DNA from: Piscicola geometra
Taxonomy: Eukaryota > Annelida > Clitellata > Hirudinida > Piscicolidae
Direction of reading: 5' to 3'
DNA length: 64,000 bases
Assembly (NCBI GenBank): GCA_943735955.1
Contig: OX030967.1
Coordinates: 1,107,181-1,171,180, forward strand
Part shown: positions 12,601 through 21,755 of the stretch, piece by piece
How positions within the stretch are numbered: the first letter of the stretch is position 1
Layout: every line of letters begins with the position of its first letter
Position numbers and translations under genes: made by a program
Notes under the pieces: model-generated
Told to the model about the DNA's origin: nothing
Database searches by the model: none
Seen by the model: the letters and a program-made list of their open reading frames with translations, nothing else

Positions 12601-15600
12601 AGACACATCACACCACCACACTGCACCACAAATCCTCACTAAAACACCAAACAAGAGAATCAAAAGGTACACACCAATCCATCTTGAACAGGTTCTGAAG
12701 CATGGCACGGTGTTCGCAAGGTTCTCACCTGACCAGAAGCAGCAACTAATCGAATGTCTCATTGAGCACGGGTAAGTATAGGTGTTGTGGTGGAGGGGTG
12801 GTGGTGCTATAGGAGTGTATTGTGTTTGTGTGTGTAGAGGGGTGGTAGATAAGAGTTGTTAAAAAGAGTAAGACGAGTCATCGTGATTAGGTAGGGGTGG
12901 TTGTGGTGGTGATGATTTATAGATTTATAGCTGGGCTGATAAAACGTTTTCTTTATTAGACTTGATTCAAAAAACTAAAATGACGTTAGCTGGTTTGTTT
13001 TTTTTAGGTTAAAAAGTAAAATTCCTCAAGTTTCAAAGACAATAAGATACATTTGAGATCTAAACAGTTTTTTAAAGCCGTGTTTTTCTGCAAACAGTAC
13101 TAAATTAACCTCAACAACACAAAAAAGCATTTTCTCCACCTTTTCCACAGTTACTACGTGGGCATGTGTGGCGATGGGGCAAACGACTGTGGAGCCCTGA
13201 AGGCGGCTCACGCAGGCATTGCGTTGGCTGAGGCTGAGGCGAGTGTGGCAGCTCCCTTCACGAGCAGGAAGGACAACATTGAGTGTGTTGTTGTGCTCAT
13301 GAGGTTGGTGTACACCATCATCATCATTTTCATCATCATCACCCTAGACACTAAAATGACCACAACGTCCAGTTTAACTTAGTACTTCCAAAGTAGAAGT
13401 CGGAATGGGTACCCGATCCAACCGGGTACCCGCGGTTACTTGCGGGACTCCCGCAAGAACGGGAATGAAAATTAATTTCGGGACGGGAAAAGTCGGGAAA
13501 GCAATGAAGACTTGATTGAATTACTTAAAAACAATGAATATCTTCAATACATTCATTTCAATAAATATTTAAATCATTATTTATTATTTATTTTTTTGTA
13601 ATATTCTCTGACTTTACAATAATACATTTAATTTTTTTTGAGGACTAGCAAGTTTGAAACCGGTGAACACGGCAGCGAAAAAGAATAGAAAGACAAATTT
13701 TTTTTCAGGAATGGGTCGGGACCAGATCAAAAAGTTTCGAAAATGGGTCGCAACCGGGAATCGATTTGCGGGAACGGGACGGGACAGGAATCAAAATTCT
13801 GATGACCCATCTGGAAGGGAACGGAACGTGAACGGGAATTAAAAATCGTTCATGTCCGATCTCTATTCCAAAGCCCATTCTTATTCCACTACCACAATCC
13901 ATCAACACAGCACAGTATGGCAAACACCACGACACACCACACTTCTACAGCACATCAAACTCCATGCAATTTAACCAGCACCTCATCATTACACGCCATG
14001 CACCACATTCCCAACAGAGAAGGCAGGGCAGCCTTAGTGACCTCATTTGGCATCTTCAAGTACATGACCGCGTACAGTCTCACACAGTTCATATCCGTGT
14101 GCATCCTTTACTGGGTTGGTGCTGTGCTATGTTATGTTGTGGTGTGCTGTTCTGTGGTATGCTGTGTTGTGGTGTGTTGTGTTGTGCTGTGGTGTGCTGT
14201 GCTATGTTGTGTTGTGCTGTGCTGTGTTGTGCTGTGCTGTGCTATGTTTTGTTATCGTGTGTTGTGCTGTGGTGTGCTGTGTTGTGCTGTGGTGTGCTAG
14301 GTTGTGTTGTGTTGTGCTGTGCTGTGTTGTGGTATGCTGTGTTGTGGTATGCTGTGTTGGGCTTTGGTGTTTTTCATTGTGGTTTTGTTTTTTGTTTGAC
14401 GCTCACACCGCTTGAGCACTACTGCAGATCAGATCGAACCTCACCGACGCAGCCTTTCTCTACATCGACATCGTTCTCCTCTCTATCCTCGCATTCACAT
14501 GTCAGCTCTTCTTTCCGCCTCTTCGCTTTTGCTATGTTTTTGGGTTGCTTGTTATTGACTCGTGACACTGTTTTGTTAGATAAACTGAAACATCTACCGC
14601 ATTTTACTATAAAATACAAAATTATTAAAAACAACACTGTTAAACATCGCACAGTCACTAGGACAGAGGCTTCTTCCTACCTGCACCATCACCCTCCCAA
14701 CCGGAGTCTTTTTTCTCTCTCTCCCTTTCTCTCCATCTTTCTCCAGATCATCGTCCACTTTGCTTTCCAGTTTTCAGTTTGGATGTACACTAGGAACCAG
14801 CCATGGTGATTGGATGGTGGTTGGAGAAGGGTAGTTGCAGAATTTCAAAGGATAGATAGAGGTTGGAGGGTAGTTAGAGGGTGGTTGTAGATGGTGTCAA
14901 AATAGGATGATTCATGGCTCGAAAGGGATAAAGTAAGATAAATGTTTCAAAAAGAATAGTTGTCATCAAAATGAGGATTTTATTGTTTGATGCGATGTTG
15001 ATTTCCTTTGCTAAAAAATTTAAACAAGTTTTTAACTTTTTTATTCACACTTTTATGTGTGTCTTACATCCCTTGTGCAATAACAGATTCACTAACTTTC
15101 ACTGACACTTTTCTTCCTTCACCTATCAATCAATCAATCAAATAGATTTCTATAGCGCTCTTTCTTCAAATTCAAGAGCGCTCACCTACCACCCAATATT
15201 TTTCTGAAACCTATCTTCATTTTCAGCTAATTGATTTATTTTCGACTAAAAACGGTTATTTCATACAAACCTTTTAAAAACTATTCAAAACGACCCGTCT
15301 ACCGTAAATACTAATATATTTTTCACACTTTAAAAGATTTTTTAATTTAAGAAAAGAGTTTATTTTTTCCATAAACTAAAAAAATCAAATTGTTAAATTG
15401 TGAAGTTTTTTGCTCATTAGTCCTTCTGTTTTCAGTCAAGGTAAATTAGTCATAATATTACTGAGATTTAGGCAGGACTAATATTACTGTTTGTCATAAA
15501 TACCATCATAATTACATTATTCTTTTGAAACTCATAAACAATACTTTTTTCGAAAAATGATAGTGTCCGAAAAATCTGGCATTTCACGGTGTTTACCTGT

Positions 15601-18600
15601 CTATATACTTCTATCAATAATCTTCTCAAACCCTTCTCTCCACCATCCTCCATTCTAACTACCCATTTACCCATAGTATACTCCCACCCCCAATCCAACC
15701 ATCATTTTACTACACAAAAACATTATTTTCAACCATTAACCACCAGCCTATGTGCTTAACTACAAAAAACCCACCCGACAACCCACTCATTATACAATGC
15801 ATCATTGAAATCACCAGAAACCCGCCATCAACACCCTGACTGCCCACACACAGGTTCGAAGCATACACGCCGCCACTTGCAGGCGAGAAAGAGAACTTTG
15901 CCTGCCAAGAGGGAACCAGCATCTTCGCCGTGTCCTCCTTCCAGTACATCACGCTTGCCATTGTCTTCTCGAAGGCAGCCCCTCATCGCAAAAGGATCTG
16001 CTCTAATTGTATGTTGGCGTGGTAGAAAGTATTGTGAAGTGAGAAAAGTGGGTGTGGAGTAGAGGTCGGATCGGGTACCTGATCCGACCGGGTACCCGCG
16101 GGTACCTGCGGGACTCCCGCGGGTACCTGCGGGACTCCCGCGGGAACGGGAATGAAAATTAATTTCGGGACGGGAAAAGTCGGGAACCGGGAATAGGTTT
16201 TCGGGACGGGAACGGGAACGGGAAATGTCGGGAACGGGAATCAACTTTTAAATCGGGAACGGGAAAAACGGGAATAAAAGTTATTGGGAGTGGATTCTTC
16301 AATAACTATACTTCAGCAGACTCCTAAGTATGGAAATCTCTATTTCATCGATACTCCGTACTTAAAATAAGTACTAAATGCAACAGAAATGTATAAAGAA
16401 GTCACCATTGCGTTGTCAATGTCAATGTCAAAATCTCTAACATTACATTTGAAGTTGTTATGGCGAGTCCAAATATTAGGGAAATTAGAACAAATGGGTG
16501 ATGATGAAAGCTTGTCAGATGAAATCAAACTGGTCAGTTATATTATTTTTATTTTATAAATTCATACTTTGAATTATTAATTTCCAGTTGAATGCTCAGT
16601 TGATCATTTTGACAAAAAAAGATGCCCATTAATAATAATAATGACGAGCATTATTATAGTGGCGTATAACCCGAACGGGCTTCAAGGCCACTTAAGCTGC
16701 ATATTTTCATTTGCGTCATCGGGTTACTAGGGCATTGGTTGCACTAGAACCTAGGACCTTTAATTATTGGTCAAGCCCAGAGTCGTTGCCGACTCAGCTA
16801 CCCGTTCATTCATTCTGCTACCCGTTCACCCATTGATCTTATTCATATGGCAGCATGTCTGTTGCATCCCCCAGTATAAAAAAATAAATATTTAAAAAGT
16901 TTGGGATAGAAAAAAAATAAATACCAAGACTTTCATTAGAGAAAATTTAATTCCATTTTGTACAGCCAGACCAAGCTCCAGTGACGTTGAGAAAAAAAAC
17001 AAATGATGGTTATTTATACCCTATATGTTAGTTTTTATAACGTAAAAATTATAATACAAATTTTTTAATATCAAATTGTACGAATGATTTTATTTGTGCA
17101 GTTGTGGAGAATAAGAATGTTGTCAAAAAAATATTTCTAACATTATTGAGGAATTAATAATAATAAACGAGGGAAAAGATTCAGAATAGGATGAATTGTA
17201 AAAATATTCACAATTACGTCGCAACAAAATTGAAGATTATAAAGATGTTAAATCTACTGGAGTAAAAAAAATTTCCAATACTACAAAAATAGCTTAAATG
17301 TTGTTTAGTATACCCTGTGAACGGAATTTGTCGTTCAACTTCAGACCCAAGATCACCTAATTTGAAATCTAAAACTTTTGACGGTTTAATCCGTGTTAAA
17401 AGCAATAAAAACTTGATTGAATTACTCAAAAACAATGACTAACTTCAATACTTTTATTTCAATAATAATTTGAAATTTAAATCGTGTTTTTTTTATTTTG
17501 TTAAAAGAAATATTTTCTGAGTTTCAAATAATGAACTTTAAGAAATGTTAGGACTAGCAAGTTTGGGACCGGTGAAAACGGCAGCAAAAATAAATAAATA
17601 AACAAAATTTTTGTTGTTGAAATGGGTCGGGACCGGGTCAAAAAGATTCGGGACCGGGAATCGAGTTACGGGAACGGGACGGGACGGGAATCAAAATTCT
17701 GATGGTCCATCGGAAACGGGACGGGACGGGAAAAATAATTTCGGGAACGGGACGGGACGGGAAAACAAAATTCGGGAACGGGACGGGACCGGGAATGAAA
17801 AATCGTCCATGTCCGACCTCTAGTGTGGAGTGGTACGAAGTGGAAAAATGAAAGAAAAAAGATAAAGAAGGAAAATTGAGTAGTTGACGGATAAATATGA
17901 GGCTGTAAAAGGGTTTTTCGAGAAGATGAGAAAGAATGGATTGATTTGAGGGAAAAGTAATTTAGGCTACATTTTGAAAGTAAAAACAAATTATTTTTTA
18001 TTGTATCTTTTATCACTGCCACAACACCATCATCATTATCATTACCAATATTTTCAATAATAAAAACCAGTCATTGTCTCTACGACCATCTTCAAGTTTA
18101 TGAAACCAAAACCCTCAACACTGCATCTCCAATGACTACCACCACCACCACCATCACCACCTTCAATGAGCACCGTCATTTCATAATCATTACCATCACC
18201 ACAGACCCTTTTCTCATCTCCCTCCTCCTCCTCACTTTCATCACCTCCCTCATCGTTCTCTACCCTCTCAACGTGCCCTGGTTCATCCACTTCTTTGAGG
18301 TCTCAATCCACTCTGCTATCATCATTTTATTATTATTTATACAAATAATTATTCGTTTATTGTTCGTTTATTGTTCGTTTATTTTTATGCAGCTGGTTCC
18401 AGCACCAGTCTTTTCCTTCCGTCTCTTCATCTTCTTCATCGCCTTCCTCAACTTCCTTCTCTCTCTGCTCCTCGAGGTTACCATTTTCAAGCACATTTCC
18501 GAATTCATTGAAATTTCCTTCTTAGTTTTTACTATTAAGTCTTCAGTAACTCAACTTTTTTTCGGATTCGAAGGCTTTCGTGGTAGACTACATAGTGGAG

Positions 18601-19776
18601 AAAAAGTTCTATGCGCGGAGGGATGACAGGCTGAGAGGTGGGTCACATCCGGGTCTCTGACTCCGTTTTATTTCTTTTTTTTCCAATTATTCGTTTCGAT
18701 AAATAACCAAAAACGACGTGTTGTTTCACTACCAAAAACATCAGAAGGTAACCATTTATTTCAATTGTATAGGAACAAAATCGAATTTGAAAGGTAATGA
18801 AGGGTGAGAATCATGGCTAAGGTTAAGTGAGATTAAAGTCCAGCTCAAATTTAAAAGCATGCATTGCTAAATATTATTCTTACAAATAAGTTAGACTTAT
18901 TTGTGCGACTTTTTTCAAAAATCTGAAACTTTCAACAATTTTGCCAAACATATTTCACAAAGTGTGTCATTGGAAAGCTTTAAAGATTAAATTCCGAGTT
19001 GAAATGGCCTCATATATAGGAGTGAATTACTATTTTGTTCTGTTTTTTTAAGAATTTTAACATAATTTATTTTTTCAGCTGCTCTTATGAATTCGAGAAC
19101 GCATAAAAGTGATGATGATGATGCACACAGAAGTGGTGATGATAATGATGGAAGAATCAGAGTTGAAAAGAAAAGGGAAACTAGAGGAAAGATGAATAAA
19201 AACTGGAGAGAAGCTTACCAAAAGCTAGAAAGTTTTGACGACAACTTTACTGTTTATCCACATGTAAACTACAGGAAAGATTTGGATAATAATAACTGTA
19301 AAAGTAACAAAAAGACAAAAAATAGTAATAACTGCAAGTTACGGAATAGTCTTGAAATCCAGCCCAACTACAGCACCTTTGATTTACTCAACGAAAACTA
19401 TAAAAACTATGAGCCATCACTCTCTTCTCCATCCACCCATTCAACCACCCTATCATCCGTTTATTCAACTACGTTTCCATCAAACCAGCCATCCTACTCC
19501 AACGAGAACAACAAAAATAAAAAAAACAACAATCAGCCTCTTCTAAGTTTTACCAAAACAAAAGAACCTACAAAGATAGCTGCAAACAAGCATTGGTTGC
19601 CTAGCAACAACCAACACTGCAGCCTAGCTGAGCTGCTCGAAGCTGAATCCGCGTGTGCTAATTTGCTGGCATTTGTTTCAGCGTCCGAGCCTGCTGATGA
19701 GGATCATGCTGATCACATTGATGATCGTGCGGAAGATAAGGTTAAAGAAGAAATGGCTCTGAATATAAATTATTGA
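498..19776 (+). CDS. P5B-type (ATP13A-like) transport ATPase, 5' partial gene
   Basis: P5B ATPases are ten-helix endo-lysosomal membrane pumps; characterised animal members move polyamines. I read 18 exons: 498-670, 1236-1383, 1728-1856, 2113-2284, 3576-3652, 6361-6485, 10194-10525, 10944-11027, 12692-12771, 13151-13303, 14018-14114, 14428-14500, 14655-14805, 15854-16008, 18205-18299, 18393-18476, 18574-18637 and 19079-19776. Phases agree except across 3652/6361, where a short exon appears to be missing. About 960 residues are visible: the DKTGTLT phosphorylation motif, the KGAPE nucleotide-binding motif, the [11 protein letters not shown] hinge, six C-terminal membrane segments and a long hydrophilic tail. 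Exons for helices M1-M4 lie upstream of the window. The family is clear. Which ATP13A paralogue it corresponds to, and its substrate, cannot be fixed from this fragment. Confidence 0.93.
1236..1856 (+). CDS. P5B ATPase exons, nucleotide-binding domain start
   Basis: Exon 1236-1383 encodes [11 protein letters not shown] and [14 protein letters not shown], the P5 N-domain signature (MATCHSL...GDPLDLKMFE in relatives). It joins the previous exon in phase 2 and ends at TGG|GTGGGT, phase 0. Exon 1728-1856 (CAG|GTT) encodes a poorly conserved Asp/Ser/Thr-rich linker and ends before a weak donor, AAA|GTGGCT. The second exon rests on matching phase and position rather than on similarity. Confidence 0.8.
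2113..2284 (+). CDS. P5B ATPase exon with KGAPE motif
   Basis: The acceptor is TTCAG|CAACAG. The product includes [18 protein letters not shown] and [15 protein letters not shown] is the lysine-containing nucleotide-binding motif of the P-type N domain, and the Q-F-x-F-x-S-x-L-Q-R-M run is typical of P5 ATPases. The donor is taken as GAGA|GTGGCG, phase 1. The downstream sequence passes at once into a 24-bp minisatellite. Confidence 0.92.
2287..3290. repeat. 24-bp G-rich minisatellite in ATPase intron
   Basis: About 40 copies of a unit close to GATGAGGGGTGGTGGGAGGA plus GGGA, with purine substitutions. It begins at the donor of exon 2113-2284. Long open frames on both strands (Trp/Glu-rich, Gly/Arg/Met-rich, Ser/His/Pro-rich) follow from a unit length divisible by three and are not genes. 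Confidence 0.97.
3576..3652 (+). CDS. P5B ATPase small exon
   Basis: After CCACCAG the frame gives [23 protein letters not shown], matching the P5 segment between KGAPE and the next P-domain block (SDF...L..YT..G.RV). It continues the phase-1 end of the previous exon. The donor could be GGA|GTGGGG (end 3637) or GAA|GTGAAA (end 3652). About 14 family residues expected before the exon at 6361 were not found. Confidence 0.8.
4030..4262. repeat. CA-rich imperfect repeat (CCACAACCACTACA type)
   Basis: A degenerate A/C-rich low-complexity tract in the ATPase intron with no coding signal. It ends where the LINE copy begins near 4270. The region 3660-4030 before it is AT-rich unique-looking sequence in which I see nothing else. 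Confidence 0.85.
4270..6205 (-). mobile_element. LINE remnant (invertebrate endonuclease-reverse transcriptase type)
   Basis: Reading the minus strand from 6205: [78 protein letters not shown] and [14 protein letters not shown] (reverse transcriptase), then [14 protein letters not shown] and [12 protein letters not shown] near the 3' end. Frameshifts and a missing stretch, including the YxDD block, show it is dead. A second LINE is inserted at about 4640-5140. It lies inside the ATPase intron in opposite orientation to the gene. Confidence 0.9.
4640..5140 (+). mobile_element. CR1/L2-like LINE 3' end, copy 1 (internally deleted)
   Basis: The translation contains [29 protein letters not shown] and [11 protein letters not shown] (post-RT region), then jumps to AGPYIWNSL and [20 protein letters not shown], and ends in a (TTGA)n tail near 5140. 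It sits in another LINE on the opposite strand. The same internal jump occurs in the copy at 22379-22927. Confidence 0.88.
6205..6357. repeat. CA-rich repeat before ATPase acceptor
   Basis: A CACCACAACAACA-type low-complexity tract of about 150 bp that ends within a few bases of the acceptor AATAG|AGAGCAG at 6360. Confidence 0.85.
6361..6485 (+). CDS. P5B ATPase exon (P domain)
   Basis: Encodes [21 protein letters not shown] and [13 protein letters not shown], matching the conserved P-domain block E..L.FLGL..FEN.LK...L..AN.RT.MVTGDN. The donor is GTGACAG|GTGGGTGG, phase 1, and the Gly codon is completed by the exon at 10194. The intron minisatellite repeats this same exon-intron boundary. 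Confidence 0.93.
6478..9990. repeat. 31-bp minisatellite containing the splice-donor sequence
   Basis: Roughly 110 copies of a unit of about 31 bp: GGTGACAGGTGGGTGGGAGA followed by GAAAAGGAGGA, some shorter or longer by 1-3 bp. The first unit overlaps the exon end at 6485. Higher-order duplications are visible with periods of 741 bp (6661 and 7402) and 310 bp (8331 and 8641). All three minus frames stay open for about 1170-1190 codons because no unit contains a stop. These are not proteins. Confidence 0.98.
10194..10525 (+). CDS. P5B ATPase exon with acidic insertion
   Basis: The acceptor TGTCAG|GTGACAAC completes the TGDN motif and gives [17 protein letters not shown], the conserved P-domain block. 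It then enters a non-conserved Asp/Asn-rich stretch ([10 protein letters not shown], later DDDNDEK) and returns to FEVYWSL. The end at CTT|GTGGAT is chosen because it is phase 0, as the next exon requires. The insertion is at a site that is variable in the family, and is inferred to be an exposed loop. Confidence 0.8.
10530..10595. repeat. GATGAT/GGTGGT trinucleotide repeat after donor
   Basis: Imperfect GAT/GGT repeats immediately after the preferred donor at 10526. They stay open in the exon frame until 10633, so the exact exon end is uncertain. Confidence 0.75.
10848..10933. repeat. 14-bp tandem repeat (CACTGACTCACCCA) before acceptor
   Basis: About six copies of CACTGACTCACCCA with small changes, ending 10-15 bp before the acceptor at 10943 and so overlapping the expected branch-point and polypyrimidine zone of this intron. 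Confidence 0.9.
10944..11027 (+). CDS. P5B ATPase exon, P-domain linker
   Basis: CTTTCAG|CTCGAC...GAGAAG|GTGTCG, 28 codons, phase 0 at both ends. The product includes [16 protein letters not shown], equivalent to the family's H.A..GK.F..L..H segment. Confidence 0.85.
11157..12477 (+). mobile_element. hAT-superfamily transposon remnant (TTTCGG-rich ends)
   Basis: Terminal inverted repeats TAGAGACCGACCGAAA; flanking 8-bp duplication GTAATGGT (11149-11156) and GTGATGGT (12478-12485), one mismatch. The subterminal regions consist of many TTTCGGTTTCGG-like motifs in opposite orientations. The frame 11919-12110 encodes a C-terminal hAT dimerisation domain ([20 protein letters not shown], then NLPGENV). 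A 135-bp direct duplication containing GATATCTATTAG-type sequence lies at 11390-11530 and 11640-11780. The element is in an ATPase intron. Confidence 0.9.
12692..13303 (+). CDS. P5B ATPase exons with GDGAND hinge motif
   Basis: Exon 12692-12771 (ACAG|GTTCTG to CACGG|GTAAGT) gives [20 protein letters not shown]. Exon 13151-13303 (CACAG|TTACTA to ATGAG|GTTGGT) gives [38 protein letters not shown]. The FARFSPDQK and [11 protein letters not shown] motifs are hallmarks of P5 ATPases: the first is the P-domain lysine region and the second binds Mg2+ and ends the P domain. The junction is phase 2 and consistent. Confidence 0.96.
13394..13865. mobile_element. hAT MITE (472 bp), deletion derivative of the 16060 element
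   Basis: The ends TAGAAGTCGG and CCGATCTCTA are flanked by a perfect 8-bp target duplication TTCCAAAG (13386-13393, 13866-13873). Its GGGTACCCGCGG-type left end and CGGGACGGGA-type right end match the element at 16060-17822, with most of the interior missing. Non-coding. Confidence 0.92.
14018..14500 (+). CDS. P5B ATPase exons, membrane helices M5 and M6
   Basis: Exon 14018-14114 encodes [17 protein letters not shown] and a hydrophobic M5 stretch ending ISVCILYW. Exon 14428-14500 encodes [20 protein letters not shown] (M6). E-G-R-A-A-L-x-T-S-F and Y-D/S-x-L are conserved P5 features. Phases 2, 0 and 1 agree. Confidence 0.93.
14115..14375. repeat. GTGCT/GTTGT low-complexity repeat beginning at a donor
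   Basis: From the donor TGG|GTTGGT at 14114 the intron is an imperfect GTGCTGTGTTGTGGTATGCT repeat for about 260 bp. Cys/Val-rich open frames across it are repeat artefacts. Confidence 0.92.
14655..16008 (+). CDS. P5B ATPase exons, membrane helices M7 and M8
   Basis: Exon 14655-14805 gives a loop and M7 ([20 protein letters not shown]) ending in RNQPW, equivalent to the family's K.QPW. Exon 15854-16008 gives the lumenal loop and M8, [20 protein letters not shown], close to the conserved SSFQYL..A..FSKG. The split Trp codon between them (TG|G) confirms the phase. Confidence 0.92.
15121..15186 (-). mobile_element. LINE/SINE 3' tail fragment
   Basis: (TCAA)n followed by ATAGCGCTCTTTCTTCAAAT and AAGAGCGCTC: the reverse complement of the GAGCGCT...(TTGA)n 3' end shared by the CR1/L2-like LINE and the long SINE described below. 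Confidence 0.8.
16060..17822 (+). mobile_element. hAT-superfamily element (1.76 kb) in ATPase intron
   Basis: The ends TAGAGGTCGGA and TCCGACCTCTA are flanked by a perfect 8-bp duplication GTGTGGAG (16052-16059, 17823-17830). CGGGAACGGGA-type subterminal repeats occur at both ends. A frameshifted trace of the C-terminal hAT dimerisation domain lies near 17300-17420. A fragment at 16640-16800 (GTGGCGTATAACCCGAACGG) matches the tail region of the LINE at 26430, showing nested insertion. Confidence 0.92.
18205..18637 (+). CDS. P5B ATPase exons, membrane helices M9 and M10
   Basis: Exons 18205-18299 ([21 protein letters not shown]9), 18393-18476 ([21 protein letters not shown]10) and 18574-18637 ([15 protein letters not shown]). 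Acceptors are CACAG, TGCAG and CGAAG; donors are GAG|GTCTCA, GAG|GTTACC and AGAG|GTGGGT. Phases 1, 0, 0 and 1 agree with their neighbours. Confidence 0.9.
19079..19776 (+). CDS. P5B ATPase last exon, long cytosolic tail
   Basis: TTTTTTCAG|CTGCTC continues phase 1. The 231-codon tail starts acidic and His/Asp-rich, includes [16 protein letters not shown], then becomes Asn/Lys/Ser/Thr-rich and ends NINY before TGA. I recall much shorter tails in vertebrate ATP13A proteins. No further domain is recognised. The uninterrupted frame and good acceptor support it as coding. Confidence 0.82.
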
Positions 19777-20056
19777 TTGCAAATCGATTCTCTACAAGTA
19801 GTATTTTTATTTTTCGATAGGCTTTCATATGTTGATAATCACTCACTCAAATGAAAGATTTTGTTTTAGTTGATATTTTATGATGTTAAGCTTCTCGTTA
19901 TTTTATCTCATAAAATAATCAATTCTAAAGATGTCTTTATGCTTCTGTTGGTTTAACTAGAACTTGCCTCATTTAGATCTTTTCTTACATTTATTATGCG
20001 GGCATTCATGATTCAGACATTTAAAAAAACTTAATTTCATATGTAAGCAAAAGATA

Positions 20057-20062
20057 AATAAA
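20057..20062 (+). other. Candidate polyadenylation signal of the ATPase gene
   Basis: AATAAA about 280 nt after the stop codon, in an AT-rich 3' flank. It is the best candidate I see; other AT-rich hexamers are nearby. Confidence 0.45.
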
Positions 20063-20159
20063 TGAAGTTTTAAAAAAATTAAGAGATTATCGATCTGAAA
20101 TGTATATATTTCACCGAAGAAAATTTCTTAGGTGGAGGGTCAATTGGAAATAATTAGAG

Positions 20160-20510
20160 TTCTTTGGTTAAACCACCCGATAAACTTTTAGAATAGATGG
20201 TTTTGGGTGCTTGATGTTATTTAGCGAGAATATTCCCGTTGAATAGCGTATCTTGATGTTATTTAGCGAGAATCTTTTGGGTATACTATTTCTGAATTTC
20301 AACTTTGAATTATAATTAAATAGTATTAATTCAATTGGTTTTTGAATGTTGGTCGTTTCCAGTCTGTTGAAGAATGACCGCAGTGAACCAGGTGAGCTGC
20401 AGCAAAAAAAACCAGCTACAGAAACAACAATTTCAATTTCATCCCCAAAAAATTCTGCTCCTCTGGTCACACCCTCAGCACCAGTTCCAAGCCTGAGCGT
20501 ATCCAGGGGG
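20160..20510 (+). mobile_element. Long SINE-like repeat fragment (family X)
   Basis: Contains GAATGTTGGTCGTTTCCAGT and GACCGCAGTGAACCAGGTGA, the core shared with copies at 21620-21740, 31640-32410 and 49890-49945 and, inverted, near 37890-38010 and 51580-51760. It also has a 35-bp internal repeat (TTGATGTTATTTAGCGAGAA) at 20211 and 20252. The 5' end and the tail are not clear in this copy. Confidence 0.7.
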
Positions 20511-20799
20511 GGGAGCTGCCCCCCTTTAAATAACGGGGAAAAAATATACTAAGTTGCAAAATGTTAAAAACAGATATCATCATCAACTGTTTATTGGGTC
20601 ATTTTTTCTGGTTCACATAATTAGAGCACATATGTCAAATTAATGGCCCGTCATGTCATTTAATGTGGCCAGGAAAGCTTTAAAAGTTTAGCTTTATATT
20701 TCTAATGAAGGTTTTTTTTACTCATATTATCGATTTCAGTGCATTTATTAAATTGACTTTCGAACACTTTTATTTTTAATGCTATGTTTTTGTGTTCGA

Positions 20800-21610
20800 A
20801 ATGGCAATCGATTTCGATGGCCAAAAGAGAAAAGTTGATGCAGTGTGAGAACTGTTTCAAGGAAAAGGGAAAGGAGAATACTTCAAGAAGATTAACCGGT
20901 GTTTTTTCTGTTACGAGACGGTGTCAATTGTAGAAAAGTACAATCGGTCTCGACATTTTGACACAGACGCAAAATAATAATAAAAATACAAACTGTGCTT
21001 GCGGCAAAGTTTATTCAAAAAATCCACAGCCAATATGAGGCCACAGTGAAAGCTAGCTTCATTGTGGCTGAAGAAATGGCTCACGCTCCCAAGTCTTTTT
21101 CAGAGAGAGCGTTTTCTAAGCAGTGCATGCTGTTGGTTTGTGAGCAAGTGTGTCTTGACCAGATAGAATCTTTTTAAATTTCAGTTTAACAAGAAACACC
21201 ATCGCCGGCCAAGTGAAAGAGCCATGGGCGGCGATTCTTGGGGTCCAGACCTTTCCACTTTTCGGTAGTGAAGGGGTCTACTTCAATGGTTAGGAACCCA
21301 AAACCCCTCTAGGCTTACCGTCTATGCTGAGTAGGACCCCGCAAGATTTGCAGGAGATCGCCGCCCCTGGAAGGAACCAGCAGAACATCGTGAAACACAG
21401 CTGGTCGAGGAGACACGAAGCTACACAGCTTGTCTATTACCTGTTGATGAAAAAACATATAAAATGGACACAGCGCAGTTATCAAATGTTATTAGAGACG
21501 TTGAATTTAATTTCTCTATTACTGAAGAGGTGTTGGATGTAGGGGGTTAAAACCACAACGGTGAAAAATATGTTTGATGCGGTGGAGAAGTCCGTAAGTA
21601 AAAATGGATT
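20800..21610 (+). pseudogene. Decayed hAT transposase (EPM2AIP1/GTF2I-repeat-like group)
   Basis: A zinc-finger-like start (INRCFFCYETVSIVEKYNRS, then H) is followed by VKASFIVAEEMAHAPKSF and CMLLVCEQVC, then, after a one-base frameshift near 21170, NFSLTRNTIAGQV. It continues beyond an inserted MITE with MDTAQLSNVIRDVEFNF and VKNMFDAVEKSV. This order matches the hAT-derived transposases related to vertebrate EPM2AIP1 and GTF2I-repeat proteins. Stops, frameshifts and missing catalytic segments show it is inactive. Confidence 0.8.
21223..21369. mobile_element. 147-bp hAT-type MITE in a transposase pseudogene
   Basis: Ends CATGGGCGGCGAT and ATCGCCGCCCCTG; imperfect 8-bp flanks GAAAGAGC and GAAGGAAC (6/8). 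Same length and sequence family as 32171-32317, and the same termini as the 1.36 kb element at 44587-45946. It interrupts the transposase frame. Confidence 0.85.
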
Positions 21611-21619
21611 ATTAATTAG

Positions 21620-21742
21620 AATGTTTTTTGTGTGAATGTTGGTCTTTTTGAGTCTGTCAAAGAAAAGCCGCAGCAAACCAAGATGGTCGCAAGGATCCAG
21701 GTGAGCTGATGCTTCTGACATAGCAGCAGAAGCAGTTCTCGA
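21620..21742 (+). mobile_element. Family X SINE fragment
   Basis: GAATGTTGGTCTTTTTGAGT, CTGTCAAAGAAAAGCCGCAG and CAAACCAAGATGGTCGCAAG match the core of the long repeat at 31760 and 51700. It directly abuts the gypsy fragment downstream. Confidence 0.75.
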
Positions 21743-21755
21743 GCCGGTACGGAAT

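Noticed and set aside
13917..14415. Cys/Val-rich frames around 14116-14415
   Set aside because: The GTGCT repeat following the donor at 14114. Only the portion 14018-14114 of one frame is ATPase.
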